DNA from: a bacterium
GTDB lineage: Bacteria > Joyebacterota > Joyebacteria > Joyebacterales > Joyebacteraceae
Length of the DNA: 51,759 bases
Assembly: GCA_025774935.1 (NCBI GenBank)
Contig: JALGZK010000016.1
Span: 1-51,759 of the forward strand
Reading direction: 5' to 3'
A model generated the notes under the pieces. That model was not told where the DNA came from, ran no database searches, and worked only from the letters and a program-made list of their open reading frames with translations. The translations under genes were made by a program, and so were the position numbers. Positions 18,304 through 27,231 of the stretch are shown one piece after another. Each line of letters opens with the position of its first letter. The stretch's first letter is position 1.

Positions 18304-18876
18304 CTACCAGTTCTCTCCCAGGATCTCGTAGTGAGACTGCGGGTGCGCGCACGCGGGGCACTCCTCGGGCGCCTCGGGCCCCTCGTGGAGGAAGCCGCAG
18401 TTCCTGCAGCGCCACACGACAGGCTTCTCGCGCCGGAAGACCCGTCCGGCTTCGATGTTCGAGAGCAGATCGAGGTAGCGCTTCTCGTGCTGCTTCTCGG
18501 CGTTCGCGATCGACTCGAAGACGTCGGCGATCTCGTCGAGACCCTCCTCGCGCGCGACCTTCGCAAAGCCCGGGTACATCTCGGTCCACTCGTAGTTCTC
18601 TCCGCCGGCCGAGGCCTTCAGGTTCTCGGCGGTGCTGCCGATGACACCGGCCGGGAACGACGCAGTGACCTCGGCCGTGCCGCCCTCCAGGAACTTGAAG
18701 AGCCGCTTCGCGTGCTCCTTCTCTTGGTTCGCCGTCTCCTCGAAGATGGCCGACATCTGGACGTAGCCGTCCTTCTTCGCCTGACTGGCGAAGTAGGTGT
18801 ATCTGTTCCTGGCCTGCGACTCGCCCGCGAACGCGGTCAACAGGTTCTTCTCGGTCTTCGATCCCTTGAGTCCCAT
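18304..18876 (-). CDS. rbr: Rubrerythrin (NADH/rubredoxin-linked peroxidase)
   Basis: The 190-residue protein is classic rubrerythrin: the N-terminal four-helix diiron domain has [16 protein letters not shown] and [16 protein letters not shown], then [24 protein letters not shown] as the second half-site. The C-terminal rubredoxin domain has CRNCG and CPAC for FeCys4. It reduces H2O2 to water in the cytosol. It starts 21 bases after the Fur-family gene, with AAGGAGGACGGA upstream of the ATG, and is directly under that regulator's promoter. Confidence 0.96.
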   Translation of the reverse strand: MGLKGSKTEKNLLTAFAGESQARNRYTYFASQAKKDGYVQMSAIFEETANQEKEHAKRLFKFLEGGTAEVTASFPAGVIGSTAENLKASAGGENYEWTEMYPGFAKVAREEGLDEIADVFESIANAEKQHEKRYLDLLSNIEAGRVFRREKPVVWRCRNCGFLHEGPEAPEECPACAHPQSHYEILGENW

Positions 18877-18897
18877 TCCGTCCTCCTTACGAACTCC

Positions 18898-19320
18898 TTA
18901 CGAAGCGTCCTCCGCCCCGCGCCGGCCGCCGCCTGCGCACCTGGGGCAGACTCCTGCGAAACTCAGGCTGTATCCACTGATGCTGTAGCCGCTCGCGTCG
19001 GTGATCGACCTCTCGACCGCCTCGAGCGGTACCACGTGCACGTCGTCCACGCGCCCGCAGACCTCGCAGCGTACGTGGCAGTGGTCCTCGAGCGTCGCGT
19101 CGTAGCGGCGCTGTCCGTCCGCGTCCGCGAGCGTCCTGATCATGCCGTGCCTGGTGAGGATGTCGAGGTTCCTGTAGACGGTCGCGAGACTGATCCGCGG
19201 AATCGTCCGGCGGACCCGCTGGTAGACCTCGTCAGCCGTCGGGTGGTGCTCAGCCGAGGAGAGCTCTCTGAGGATCGCTCTCCGGCTCCTGGTCATCTGC
19301 AGGGGCTCGTAGTTGCTCAT
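18898..19320 (-). CDS. Fur-family regulator, PerR-like
   Basis: The 140-residue protein has the Fur winged-helix domain (HHPTADEVYQRVR, recognition helix ISLATVYRNLDIL) and the dimerisation domain with HCHVRCEVCGRVDD and CPRC. Cys85, Cys88, Cys125 and Cys128 form the structural zinc site. PerR rather than Fur is favoured by operon content, because every downstream gene deals with peroxide, superoxide, oxygen or iron storage; sequence alone does not settle it. It heads the operon and has a near-perfect palindrome 18 bases upstream of its start, indicating autoregulation. Confidence 0.88.
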   Translation of the reverse strand: MSNYEPLQMTRSRRAILRELSSAEHHPTADEVYQRVRRTIPRISLATVYRNLDILTRHGMIRTLADADGQRRYDATLEDHCHVRCEVCGRVDDVHVVPLEAVERSITDASGYSISGYSLSFAGVCPRCAGGGRRGAEDAS

Positions 19321-19337
19321 GACGTCCTGCCACCTCT

Positions 19338-19362
19338 GGTAATAGGAATCGTTACTAATACC
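19338..19362. promoter_or_regulatory. PerR/Fur-type operator palindrome
   Basis: A 25-bp interrupted palindrome begins GGTAATAG and ends CTAATACC, with AA/TT inside; ten of twelve base pairs match around a central C. It is AT-rich in GC-rich surroundings, 18 bases before the regulator start, as expected for an autoregulated PerR/Fur box controlling the whole oxygen-defence operon. Confidence 0.65.
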
Positions 19363-19425
19363 TGAGATGCAGTCGCCGGTCCGGCGTTTCTCGGGTCGGC
19401 ACCTCCTTCGCGCCAGGCCAGGGCC

Positions 19426-21438
19426 TCACACCCGGAGGAGCACTTCCGCTCTCGCGACCACGCTGGCCGCGGTGATTCCTAGTTCCTCGTAGATGGTCTG
19501 GTAGGGCGCGCTCGCTCCGAATCGGTCGATCCCGACGGTCTCCCCGGCGAGCCCGACGTAGTGCTCCCAGCCCAGGGTGACGCCTGCCTCGACGGCCACC
19601 CTGGCCGTCACGGCCGGCGGAAGGACGCTTTCGCGGTACTCTCGAGGCTGTCCGTCGAAGAGCTGCCAGCACGGGAGCGAGACGACCCTGGCGCGCCGGC
19701 CCCGCCCGGCAAGCTCCCTCCCGGCGGCCAGGGCGACGTGGGCCTCGGACCCCGTCCCTAGGAGGATCACCTCAGGCTGTCCCTCCCCGCTCTCCCAGAG
19801 CACGTAGCCGCCACGGCCCGCGCTCCGGACGCCTGGGAACTCATCCGGGTCGAGCACTGGCAGCTTCTGGCGCGAGAGAACGAGAGCGGTCGGACCGTCC
19901 CTTCGGGCCAGCGCCGCCTTCCATCCCTCGACGGTCTCCCCCGCGTCTGCTGGGCGGAAGACCGAGAGGTTCGGAACCGCGCGGAGGCTCATGAGATGCT
20001 CGACCGGCTGGTGGGTCGGCCCGTCCTCGCCGAGCCCGATGCTGTCGTGCGTGAACACGTAGACGACGCGGAGCCCCATCATCGCCGCGAGACGCATGGG
20101 AGGCCGCATGTAGTCCGAGAACGTAAGGAAGGTGCCCGTGTACGGGACGAACCCGCCGTGGACCGCGAGGCCGTTCGCGATCGACCCCATCGCGTGCTCG
20201 CGCACTCCGAAGTGGATGTTCCGTCCGGAGTGATCGCCGGCGGCGAAGCTGCCGGCTCCGTCGATCGACGTCTTGTTGCTCGGCGCGAGGTCAGCCGACC
20301 CTCCGAAGAGCGCCGGTGCCTTCGCCGCGATTGAGTTCAGCACCTTCCCGGAGGCCGCGCGTGTCGCGACCGCGTCGCTGCCAGGTCCGAAGAGCCCGTC
20401 GAGCCCGTCGTCCCACCCGGCTGGCAGCTTCCCTGCCAGTCGCTCCGAGAACTCCACGGCGAGGTCGCCGTACTCGGAGGCGTACGCGGCGAGACGCTCC
20501 TTCCAATCACGCTCCTCGGCATCCCCGCGGTCGAGCGCATGCCGCATATGGTCCGCGACCTCGTCCGGCACGAGGAACTCGGGCTCCCGCGGCCACCCGA
20601 GACGCGTCTTCGCCTCGAGCGCGGCGTCCCGTCCCAGCGGCGACCCGTGAACGTCCGCCGTGTTCTCCTTCGGGCTCCCGTACCCGATCGTCGTCCTGCA
20701 CACGACGAGCGACGGACGACCCGAATCGCCCCGCGCCTCCTCGATCGCGCCGCCTACCGCTCCGAGGTCGAGCCCGTCGACCGGACCGACGACCTGCCAC
20801 CCGTACGCGCGGAACCGGGCGCCCACGTCCTCCTTGAAGGTGAGGTCGGTGCTCCCCTCGATCGTGATCCGGTTGTCGTCGTAGAGGCAGACGAGCTTGC
20901 CGAGCCCGAGCGTTCCCGCGAGGCTCGCCGCCTCGCTCGCGACGCCCTCCATGAGATCGCCGTCCGAGCAGAGGACGTACGTCGCGTGGTCGACGATCTC
21001 GTGCCCCGGGCGGTTGTACGAGGCGGCCAGCGCCATTTCGGCCATCGCGATCCCCACGCCGTTCGCGAAGCCCTGGCCGAGCGGCCCCGTCGTGGTCTCG
21101 ACACCAGGAGCGTCCCCGCGCTCGGGGTGGCCGGGCGTGGCGCTCCCCCACTGGCGGAACGCCTTGAGGTCCTCGAGCCTCACGTCGTAACCCGTGAGAT
21201 GGAGGAGCGAGTAGAGCAGCATCGACGCGTGGCCGGCCGAGAGGACGAACCGATCGCGGTCCGGCCAGGCCGGATCGGCGGGGTTGTGCCTGAGGAAGCG
21301 GTCCCAGAGGACGTACGCAACGGGCGCGGCCCCCATCGGGGCCCCCGGGTGCCCGGAGTTGGCCCGCTCGACAGCGTCCACGGCTAGGAAACGGATCGTG
21401 TTGATGCAGAGCTCATCGAGAGCGTTCCGGTCGGTCAC
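19426..21438 (-). CDS. tkt: Transketolase
   Basis: The GTG at 21438 preceded by GGGGGAGG gives 670 residues, the normal transketolase length; an upstream in-frame start would add 22 non-conserved residues. Seen motifs: [11 protein letters not shown], the thiamine-diphosphate signature CSDGDLMEG with LYDDN, a central [19 protein letters not shown] (catalytic Glu region) and [19 protein letters not shown]. It transfers two-carbon ketol units in the non-oxidative pentose phosphate pathway in the cytosol. It is on the same strand as, and 105 bases upstream of, the Fur-family gene; the operator lies between, so it is probably a separate unit. Transketolase is itself known to be sensitive to oxidative stress. 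Confidence 0.95.
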   Translation of the reverse strand: MTDRNALDELCINTIRFLAVDAVERANSGHPGAPMGAAPVAYVLWDRFLRHNPADPAWPDRDRFVLSAGHASMLLYSLLHLTGYDVRLEDLKAFRQWGSATPGHPERGDAPGVETTTGPLGQGFANGVGIAMAEMALAASYNRPGHEIVDHATYVLCSDGDLMEGVASEAASLAGTLGLGKLVCLYDDNRITIEGSTDLTFKEDVGARFRAYGWQVVGPVDGLDLGAVGGAIEEARGDSGRPSLVVCRTTIGYGSPKENTADVHGSPLGRDAALEAKTRLGWPREPEFLVPDEVADHMRHALDRGDAEERDWKERLAAYASEYGDLAVEFSERLAGKLPAGWDDGLDGLFGPGSDAVATRAASGKVLNSIAAKAPALFGGSADLAPSNKTSIDGAGSFAAGDHSGRNIHFGVREHAMGSIANGLAVHGGFVPYTGTFLTFSDYMRPPMRLAAMMGLRVVYVFTHDSIGLGEDGPTHQPVEHLMSLRAVPNLSVFRPADAGETVEGWKAALARRDGPTALVLSRQKLPVLDPDEFPGVRSAGRGGYVLWESGEGQPEVILLGTGSEAHVALAAGRELAGRGRRARVVSLPCWQLFDGQPREYRESVLPPAVTARVAVEAGVTLGWEHYVGLAGETVGIDRFGASAPYQTIYEELGITAASVVARAEVLLRV

Positions 21439-21567
21439 GGAGCCTCCCCCGGGGGCTGAGCGTTGAGTGGTACCTATGGTCGGAGAGTTTCGAGTGTCCG
21501 GCACGGAGGGGCAGCTGTCAACGGCGAAGACAGTGGGGGTGTCTGGACGGGTGAGCCGGGTGCCGGT

Positions 21568-21590
21568 GCGCCCCGCGGTCGGCGGGGCGC
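21568..21590 (-). terminator. Hairpin after the LYR-tagged gene 1
   Basis: A perfect 9-bp GC stem (21568-21576 with 21582-21590) with a five-base loop lies four bases after the stop of the gene ending at 21595. It has no T tract on the minus strand, so it may be a weak or Rho-dependent terminator. Confidence 0.45.
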
Positions 21591-21594
21591 TTGA

Positions 21595-22674
21595 TCAGCC
21601 CGGCGGTCTCCGGCGAGCACGCTGCCGATAGAGACCCTTGATAGTTCCCCAGCTGGCCTCGATGGTCCTCGAGTCGGCGCCGTTGATGCCCGTGCAGAGC
21701 TCATACCCGTCGAGCACGAGCGTGTAGTCGGAGCCGCAGGGCACGTTCTCCCATCCGTCGGTCGACACCCAGATGATCCAGTGTCCGAGCGGGAGCGTGG
21801 CCGTGAGGCATGCCGGCTGGCACGCCTCCGCCTGTACGAAGCTGTCGAGGCCGTAGACGCCGTCACACCCCTCCCGGAAGTCGATGAACCCCATCATCAC
21901 GTCGAACTCGGCAGTGATGCAGGCCGTGACCGTCGTCTCAAGGCAGTTGGGATGCAGCATGTACCAGTCGGTGTCCCTCGACATGTTCGCGTCGAAGTTC
22001 CCGCTCTCACCGCAGATGATGATCTGCTCGTTGCTCCCACCAAGCTCGCTGAAGATGACTGGGTTTGAGCCGCACCCCCCGTTGAACTGATCGATGTACC
22101 CGTCGTGGCACGGCCCCTCCCCCTCCTCGACCGCCTCGGGCGGACACTCGGGCTCGCACTCGGAGATCTCGAGGACGTAGTCGCCGCACGAGTGCATGTA
22201 GCCGTCGACGACGATGTAGTAGAGCTGGCCGGAAACGAGGGCAAGCTCGCCGATGAAGGAGATGTACACCTCGGGAGGCTCGGGTCCACACACGGACGAG
22301 TCGTCGTTGCACGCGATGAGGTTGCTCGGGATGACTGCGGACTCATAGACGTGCAGCTTCGTGTCGTAGTCCGATGCGCAGAGGCTCAGGTCCACCGTCA
22401 TGTCCCGAGGCGGCACGTAGGAGTAGACAACGTCCGGGGCCATGCCTGTGTACGGGCACATGACGTCGTAGTCGTCGATGTTGTCGCAGGTGTAGCCGGT
22501 GCCGAGGAAGGGGATGCTCAGGATCGGGACGGCCGTGGCCTCGTCCTCGCCGCCCTCGCGAACGGTCGAACCCGAACCTGCGCGCTCGTTGGCAACGTCC
22601 ATCGCCGGTCCGGCGGCGGGGGCTGCTGCCGTCGCAGCGAGACACAACGCCATCAGGAGAGCAGAGACACGCAT
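21595..22674 (-). CDS. Secreted PPC-like paralog 1 (LYR-tagged family), C-terminally extended
   Basis: The 359-residue protein starts at ATG 22674 behind GAAGGAGGT, with a signal peptide (to about AAGPA). The first half resembles bacterial pre-peptidase C-terminal (PPC) beta-sandwiches: DYDTKLHVYES, ACNDDSS and YYIVVDGY. The second half begins after a GPCHDGYIDQFNGGC segment and repeats the style with RDTDWYMLHPNC and SDYTLVLDGYE. Many cysteines suggest disulfides outside the cell. The family tail appears as SWGTIKGLYR but is followed by nine more residues (QRARRRPPG). The codon after LYR is CAG where the relatives have TAG or TAA, so the normal stop has been lost. Function unknown. Confidence 0.85.
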   Translation of the reverse strand: MRVSALLMALCLAATAAAPAAGPAMDVANERAGSGSTVREGGEDEATAVPILSIPFLGTGYTCDNIDDYDVMCPYTGMAPDVVYSYVPPRDMTVDLSLCASDYDTKLHVYESAVIPSNLIACNDDSSVCGPEPPEVYISFIGELALVSGQLYYIVVDGYMHSCGDYVLEISECEPECPPEAVEEGEGPCHDGYIDQFNGGCGSNPVIFSELGGSNEQIIICGESGNFDANMSRDTDWYMLHPNCLETTVTACITAEFDVMMGFIDFREGCDGVYGLDSFVQAEACQPACLTATLPLGHWIIWVSTDGWENVPCGSDYTLVLDGYELCTGINGADSRTIEASWGTIKGLYRQRARRRPPG

Positions 22675-22739
22675 CGGCGTACCTCCTTCAGCGCGGCGGC
22701 GGGGAGAGCCGCGCCACGCTCCCGCAGTTCGTGTGCGAT

Positions 22740-23789
22740 CTATCGGTACAGCGCCTTCAACGTCCCCCAGCTCGCGCTCTCCGCCGGAACACACTGCTCG
22801 TATCCGGAGATCGTGAGGTGGTACTCGGAGTCGCAGGGCCAGTTGTTCCACTCGGAGGAGGCGACGAAGGCGACCCACTCCCCGGCTGGCAGCGTCTCGG
22901 TGATGTACGTCGAGTAGCACTGCACCCCGGTCACGTAGCTGTAGAAGCCCGTGATGTTGTCGCACCCCGGGCTCATGTCGACGAACCCGACGACTGGGGG
23001 AAACTCCGCAACGACGTCGAGGGTGATGGTCGTCTCTTCGCACGTCAGGTCCATCCAGTACCAGTCGGTGTCCCTGAAAGCGTTGTCGTCGTAGTTCCCG
23101 CCCAGGCCGCAGAAGATGATCGGCTCGGGGCTCGGTTCGACGACGGAGAAGACCGGAGGCACCGAGTTGCAGCCGCCGTTGAAGTTGTCGACGTATCCAT
23201 CGTAGCAGGGTCCCTCGCCCTCGTCGATGCCGTCAGGCGGACACGGCGCGCAGGGCGTGCATCCCTCCCACTCGCTGATGTGGAGTTCGTACTCCCCGCA
23301 GTCATTGCCGTAGCCATCGACAACGATGTAGTACGTGTGCCCCCCGTCCAGGAGGAGCGGCCCGATTCGCGAGCGGTAGAGCGTTGGGCAGTCGGCGTCG
23401 TCGTTGCAGGCCAGAGGGTCTCCGGGCGTGACCTCATCCTGGTAGACGTAGACCTTCGTGTCGTACGCGGAGGCGCAGAGGTCGATCTCGATGCAGAGCC
23501 AGCTCGTGAGGGTGAACGAGTAGACGACGTCGGGCGACGTCGACCCGGTGTACGGGCAGGCTTCGTCGTAGTCGTCGAGGAAGCCGCACGTGTTCCCCGT
23601 GTCGTAGAAGTCCCACGCAGTCGGAATCGGCACCGCGTTCTCGACGTCCTCGCCTCCGACCCGTCCCTCATAGACCGGCGTTCCCGTCGGGACACTGTGC
23701 TTCTCGGGGAGTTCGCTCGAAGTGCCGGATGCGGCCGCGAGGACCGGTGCGACAAGGAGAATCACTGAGACGGCGAGCGGGAGTCTCAT
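22740..23789 (-). CDS. Secreted PPC-like paralog 2 (LYR-tagged family)
   Basis: The 349-residue paralog of its neighbours has a signal peptide to about LAAAS. It shares the PPC-like hallmarks DYDEACPYTGSTSPDVVYSF, YDTKVYVYQD, ACNDDADC and YYIVVDGYGNDCG, then PPDGIDEGEGPCYDGYVDN, RDTDWYWMDLTCE and VGFVDMSPGCDNI. It ends exactly at SWGTLKALYR with TAG. It lies 65 bases upstream of paralog 1 and 61 bases downstream of paralog 3, so the three probably form one transcript. Its role outside the cell is unknown. Confidence 0.86.
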   Translation of the reverse strand: MRLPLAVSVILLVAPVLAAASGTSSELPEKHSVPTGTPVYEGRVGGEDVENAVPIPTAWDFYDTGNTCGFLDDYDEACPYTGSTSPDVVYSFTLTSWLCIEIDLCASAYDTKVYVYQDEVTPGDPLACNDDADCPTLYRSRIGPLLLDGGHTYYIVVDGYGNDCGEYELHISEWEGCTPCAPCPPDGIDEGEGPCYDGYVDNFNGGCNSVPPVFSVVEPSPEPIIFCGLGGNYDDNAFRDTDWYWMDLTCEETTITLDVVAEFPPVVGFVDMSPGCDNITGFYSYVTGVQCYSTYITETLPAGEWVAFVASSEWNNWPCDSEYHLTISGYEQCVPAESASWGTLKALYR

Positions 23790-23850
23790 GTTCCCTCCTC
23801 GGACGGCGACCGGAGTACGCGTCAGGCACGCTGCCCGCCGGCCTGCCCGG

Positions 23851-24903
23851 TTACCGGTAGAGCGCCTTGATCGTCCCCCAGGTGATGCCCTCCTGCGCGA
23901 TCATTGTACCCGAATACCCGTCGAGCGACACGTAGTAACGGGCACCGCACGCGACGCCCTCGAAGTTGGCCGGTCCGACCCAGAGCCACCAGGTCCCGGC
24001 CGGAAGTGTCTCGACGAGCCCCGCCACCGTGCAGATGGGGGCCGTGTCGTAGGCGTAGAAGGTCAGTACCGGACACCCGTCCCGCCCGTCCAGGATTCCG
24101 ATCAGGACGTCGAACATCGCCACGCACTCGAAGACGATCTCGGCCTCCTGTTCGAGCACGATCTCGTACCAATCGGAGTCGCGCTGCCCCGACCCCGACA
24201 CGTTGTAGGTGCCGCTCGTCCCGCAGATCTGGATCGTCCCGGCGCTCGGACCGACCGGATGGAACACGGGCGGGTCCGAGTTGCACCCGCCGTTCCAGAC
24301 GTCGTTCGTGGGATCTATGCACTCGGGCTCGGTCTCCACGATCGCCTGTGGCGGACACTCCGCGCACGGAGCCCAGCTGTTGACGATGAGACCGTAGTCG
24401 CCGCACTCCTCTCCGAAGCCGTCGATCACGATGTAGTAGGTGTTCGGGGGCGTCACTCCCAGACCGGAGATGCGTGACTGGAAGCCGAGCGGCCCGCAGT
24501 CGAAGGCGTCATCGACGCACGCGACGGGGTTCCCGGGGGTGTGGGAGTTCTCGTAGACGTAGACCTTCGTGTCGTAGCTCGAGGAGCAGAGGTCGATGTC
24601 GAGCCACTCCTCGACGACGGGCGTGTAGGCATAGACGACGTCGGGAGCCGCCGAGCCCCCGTACGGACAGATCTCGTCGTAGTCGTCGATGTACCCGCAG
24701 GTGGTGTCCGTGTCGGAGAAGGGCAGTCCCGGGATCACCGTCGCCGTCTCGATCGTCTCGCCGCCGACGCGCGCCGGGTGCTCGCGAACCGCGCTGGCAG
24801 GAGCGTGCTTCGCCGGAGTCGTCCCCACGCTCTTCGGGCTCACCGGTGACGCCGCGGCCGCGGCCAACAGACAGAGCGCCAGCACACACACCGTGTATCT
24901 CAT
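23851..24903 (-). CDS. Secreted PPC-like paralog 3 (LYR-tagged family)
   Basis: The 350-residue protein starts at ATG 24903, seven bases after GGGAGG; a GTG fifteen bases earlier lacks a placed RBS. It has a signal peptide (CVLALCLLAAAAASP). The PPC-like half has DYDEICPYGGSAAPDVVYAY, YDTKVYVYEN, CVDDAFDC and YYIVIDGFGEECG. The second half has RDSDWYEIVLEQEAEIVFEC and ILDGRDGCPVL, and is the most divergent of the set. It ends exactly at TWGTIKALYR with TAA. Function unknown; extracellular. Confidence 0.85.
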   Translation of the reverse strand: MRYTVCVLALCLLAAAAASPVSPKSVGTTPAKHAPASAVREHPARVGGETIETATVIPGLPFSDTDTTCGYIDDYDEICPYGGSAAPDVVYAYTPVVEEWLDIDLCSSSYDTKVYVYENSHTPGNPVACVDDAFDCGPLGFQSRISGLGVTPPNTYYIVIDGFGEECGDYGLIVNSWAPCAECPPQAIVETEPECIDPTNDVWNGGCNSDPPVFHPVGPSAGTIQICGTSGTYNVSGSGQRDSDWYEIVLEQEAEIVFECVAMFDVLIGILDGRDGCPVLTFYAYDTAPICTVAGLVETLPAGTWWLWVGPANFEGVACGARYYVSLDGYSGTMIAQEGITWGTIKALYR

Positions 24904-24964
24904 CCCGAAGCCTCCCACCCCGCGCCGGCCGTCCGAGGCCGCGAGCGGCGCACGCGATAGAGAA

Positions 24965-24999
24965 AACCGTCCCGCCGGGTGAGGTCCGGCGGGACGGTT
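24965..24999 (-). terminator. Strong terminator after paralog 4
   Basis: A perfect 14-bp stem (24965-24978 with 24986-24999) with a seven-base loop is followed on the minus strand by TTCTCTATCG after an A/T pair-rich base, a typical intrinsic terminator. It lies 37 bases after paralog 4's stop and isolates it from paralogs 3-1. Confidence 0.85.
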
Positions 25000-25036
25000 G
25001 TAGTCACTGCATCACAACTAGCGCTACGACCAGAGG

Positions 25037-26089
25037 CTACCTGTAGAGAGCCTTGATCGAACCCCAGCTCGCATCCTCGACCGGCACGCAGGACTCGTAG
25101 CCGTCGATGGTGAGGACGTAGTCCGAATCACACGGGATGTTGAGCCAGTCGCTGGTCGAAACAAACGCGCACCACGGACCCGGAGGCAGAACCTCGGTCA
25201 GGCAGATGGGCTCGCACTCGCCAGCGATCACGTAGCTGTAGAAGCTCGTGATGTTGTCGCAGCCCGGGCTCATGTCGACGAAGCCCATAATCACGGGGAA
25301 CTCAGCCTCGACGCACAGCGTGATGGTGTTCGTCTCGCACGTCAGGTCCATCCAGTACCAGTCGGTGTCCCTGAGCGAGTTGTTGTCGTAGTTGCCATTC
25401 AGGCCGCAGTAGGTGATGGTCTCCGTGCTCGGGGCAACGTACACGTACGTGTCCGGAACCGAGTTGCAGCCGGCGTTGTACATGTCAACGTAACCGTCGT
25501 AGCAGGGACCCTCGCCCTCGTCGATGCCGTCAGGCGGGCACTCGACAACACACGGCGTGGGGCACTCGACCTCAGTGATGTCCATGACGTAGTTGCCGCT
25601 GGCGCCGAAGTAACCGTCGACGACGACGTAGTACGTGTGCCCGGCCAGCATGATCACCTCGGGAATCCACGAGGTGAACGACACGGGCGGGTTCACGCAG
25701 TCGAAGTTGTCGTCGTTACAGCCGACCAGGTTGCCGACCGCGTCCTCGTACACGTAGACCTTCGTGTCGTAGAACGAGTTACAGAGGCTGACGCTGACGC
25801 AGATGTCCTGCGTCGCAACGTACGAATACACGACGTCCGGCGAGGTCGAGCCCGTGTACGGGCACTGCTCGTCGTAGTCGTCCACGTAGCCGATCGTCGT
25901 GCCGCTGTCGCTGAACGGGATCACCGGAATCGGAGCAGCCGAGCCGATGTTCTCGCCACCCTGCCTGCCGAAGTCGGGCATCACGGGCGGGGTGATCGGG
26001 TCCTTCTCCACCGGGCTGTTGCTCGGCGAAACGGCGAACGCCGTCGCGGCAACAAAGATCGCCAGCACTGCAAACGTAGCGAACTTCAT
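25037..26089 (-). CDS. Secreted PPC-like paralog 4 (LYR-tagged family), strongly promoted
   Basis: The 350-residue protein has a signal peptide (MKFATFAVLAIFVAATAFA) and TGGAGGT before the ATG. The PPC-like half has DYDEQCPYTGSTSPDVVYSY, YDTKVYVYED, GCNDDNFDC and YYVVVDGYFG. The second half has GPCYDGYVDMYNAGC, LRDTDWYWMDLTCE and MGFVDMSPGCDNI, close to paralog 2. It ends at SWGSIKALYR with TAG. Unlike its relatives it has its own near-consensus promoter, a structured 186-base leader and a strong terminator, and uses more AAC/GAC-type codons, all suggesting high expression. It is likely an abundant extracellular or surface protein; the exact role is unknown. Confidence 0.87.
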   Translation of the reverse strand: MKFATFAVLAIFVAATAFAVSPSNSPVEKDPITPPVMPDFGRQGGENIGSAAPIPVIPFSDSGTTIGYVDDYDEQCPYTGSTSPDVVYSYVATQDICVSVSLCNSFYDTKVYVYEDAVGNLVGCNDDNFDCVNPPVSFTSWIPEVIMLAGHTYYVVVDGYFGASGNYVMDITEVECPTPCVVECPPDGIDEGEGPCYDGYVDMYNAGCNSVPDTYVYVAPSTETITYCGLNGNYDNNSLRDTDWYWMDLTCETNTITLCVEAEFPVIMGFVDMSPGCDNITSFYSYVIAGECEPICLTEVLPPGPWCAFVSTSDWLNIPCDSDYVLTIDGYESCVPVEDASWGSIKALYR

Positions 26090-26532
26090 TGTTAGACCTC
26101 CAAGAACAGAGGATAGGTCGTCAACACACTCACAGCAATCGTGCGCGCGCTTGCTCCCCTCCTTTCCAGCGCAAAGTACTCAATGGTCATTGTGTTGTCG
26201 TCTGCGCGGTTCGCTGCGGATCACGTCTCTCGAGCCTATTTGTCGAGAGGCGCGAGCGATTCGCGCTCGGCCCACTGATTGGATTGTAACATGATTTGGG
26301 TTCAACTGTCAAGGAAAACTCCCCTGCATACAGGCGAATCACGCTGAGCATTGGACCGGTTTTCCATGCGATTGCGAGGTTGGCATGTGCTCCCGCGGGT
26401 GCTTAGCCGCTCGGGGTTCATATGATATCATGGATGGGTAGGAATCCTCAGGCGTGGGGCCGGAATCCTGCGCTCAACTGACTATCACTCATTCTAGTGG
26501 CCGGCCGACGCGGCCCTGGACTCACGGAGTCA
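26090..26532. other. Intergenic region: leader and promoter of paralog 4
   Basis: The 443 bases hold a long minus-strand leader with two small hairpins close to the transcription start (26227-26249, 7-bp stem; 26250-26266, 6-bp stem) and the promoter at 26283-26312. The right part, up to the YigZ start, contains a TATGATATCATG palindrome-like AT island near 26421 that may belong to the YigZ promoter, but I see no -35 for it. Confidence 0.55.
26283..26312 (-). promoter_or_regulatory. Near-consensus sigma70 promoter of paralog 4
   Basis: The minus strand has -35 TTGACA (26307-26312), an 18-base spacer and -10 TACAAT (26283-26288) preceded by TGT as an extended -10. The predicted start is near 26276, giving about 186 bases of 5' leader. 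Confidence 0.82.
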
Positions 26533-27174
26533 ATGGAGAACGTCCCCCGCTACCCCGCTCCGTCCTCGACGAGACGTGTCGAGGACGTCATCGACAGGAG
26601 CCGGTTCATTACGACCGTCGGGCCCGCCGCGACCGTGGAGGACGCGCGCCGCTTCCTCGACCGCGTCCGGGAGGAATTCCCCGACGCAACGCACAACTGC
26701 TGGGCGTACGTGATCGGCCCTCCCGGAGACACGAGCCGCGTTGGCATGAGCGACGCGGGCGAGCCGCACGGAACCGCCGGGCGCCCGATGCTGGCGGTCC
26801 TCCTCAGGAGCGGCATCGGCGACGTCGTGGCGGTCGTCACGCGCTACTACGGGGGACGCAATCTCGGAAAGGGGGGACTCGTGCGCGCCTACAGCGGGGG
26901 CGTTAAGAGCGCCCTGGACGGGCTTCCCCTCGTCGAGCAGATGCGGGCCGAGGGGCTCCGCGTCGCGCTCGACTATCCCGACGAGGCGCCGCTCCGAAAC
27001 CTCCTCCCGGACTTCGAGGCGAAGATCCTCACGGCGACGCACGGGACGGCGGTTTCGTTCACGCTCGAGCTCCCGAGCGATCGGGTCGATGACTTCGTGC
27101 TCGCCGTCTCCGGACTCACGAACGGACGGGCCCGGGTGACGAAGGTGGACGACACGACAGGGCCGGACCTCTGA
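26533..27174 (+). CDS. yigZ: YigZ/IMPACT family protein
   Basis: The 213-residue protein starts at ATG 26533 with GGAG upstream; the GTG at 26497 is less likely. It carries the YigZ/IMPACT N-terminal core: DATHNCWAYVIG, SDAGEPHGTAGRPML, VVAVVTRYYGGRNLGKGGLVRAYS, followed by a C-terminal ferredoxin-like domain. One change from the usual SDDGEPSGTAG is SDAGEPHGTAG. Eukaryotic IMPACT modulates translation control through GCN1; bacterial YigZ is of unknown function, perhaps nucleic-acid or ribosome related. It ends just upstream of the hdrC promoter. Confidence 0.88.
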   Translation: MENVPRYPAPSSTRRVEDVIDRSRFITTVGPAATVEDARRFLDRVREEFPDATHNCWAYVIGPPGDTSRVGMSDAGEPHGTAGRPMLAVLLRSGIGDVVAVVTRYYGGRNLGKGGLVRAYSGGVKSALDGLPLVEQMRAEGLRVALDYPDEAPLRNLLPDFEAKILTATHGTAVSFTLELPSDRVDDFVLAVSGLTNGRARVTKVDDTTGPDL

Positions 27175-27202
27175 ACGGAGGCCGGCAGAGAGCACCGTGT
27201 CC

Positions 27203-27231
27203 TTGACACGGCTCGATCCGTCAGGTAGGAT
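27203..27231 (+). promoter_or_regulatory. Sigma70-like promoter of hdrC-hdrB
   Basis: TTGACA (27203-27208), a 17-base spacer and TAGGAT (27226-27231) lie after the YigZ stop; transcription would start near 27238, giving a leader of about 140 bases to the ATG at 27376. Confidence 0.7.

Noticed and set aside
26421-26432. TATGATATCATG island as the YigZ promoter
   Set aside because: No -35 at a usable distance and no extended TGn; left only as a remark.
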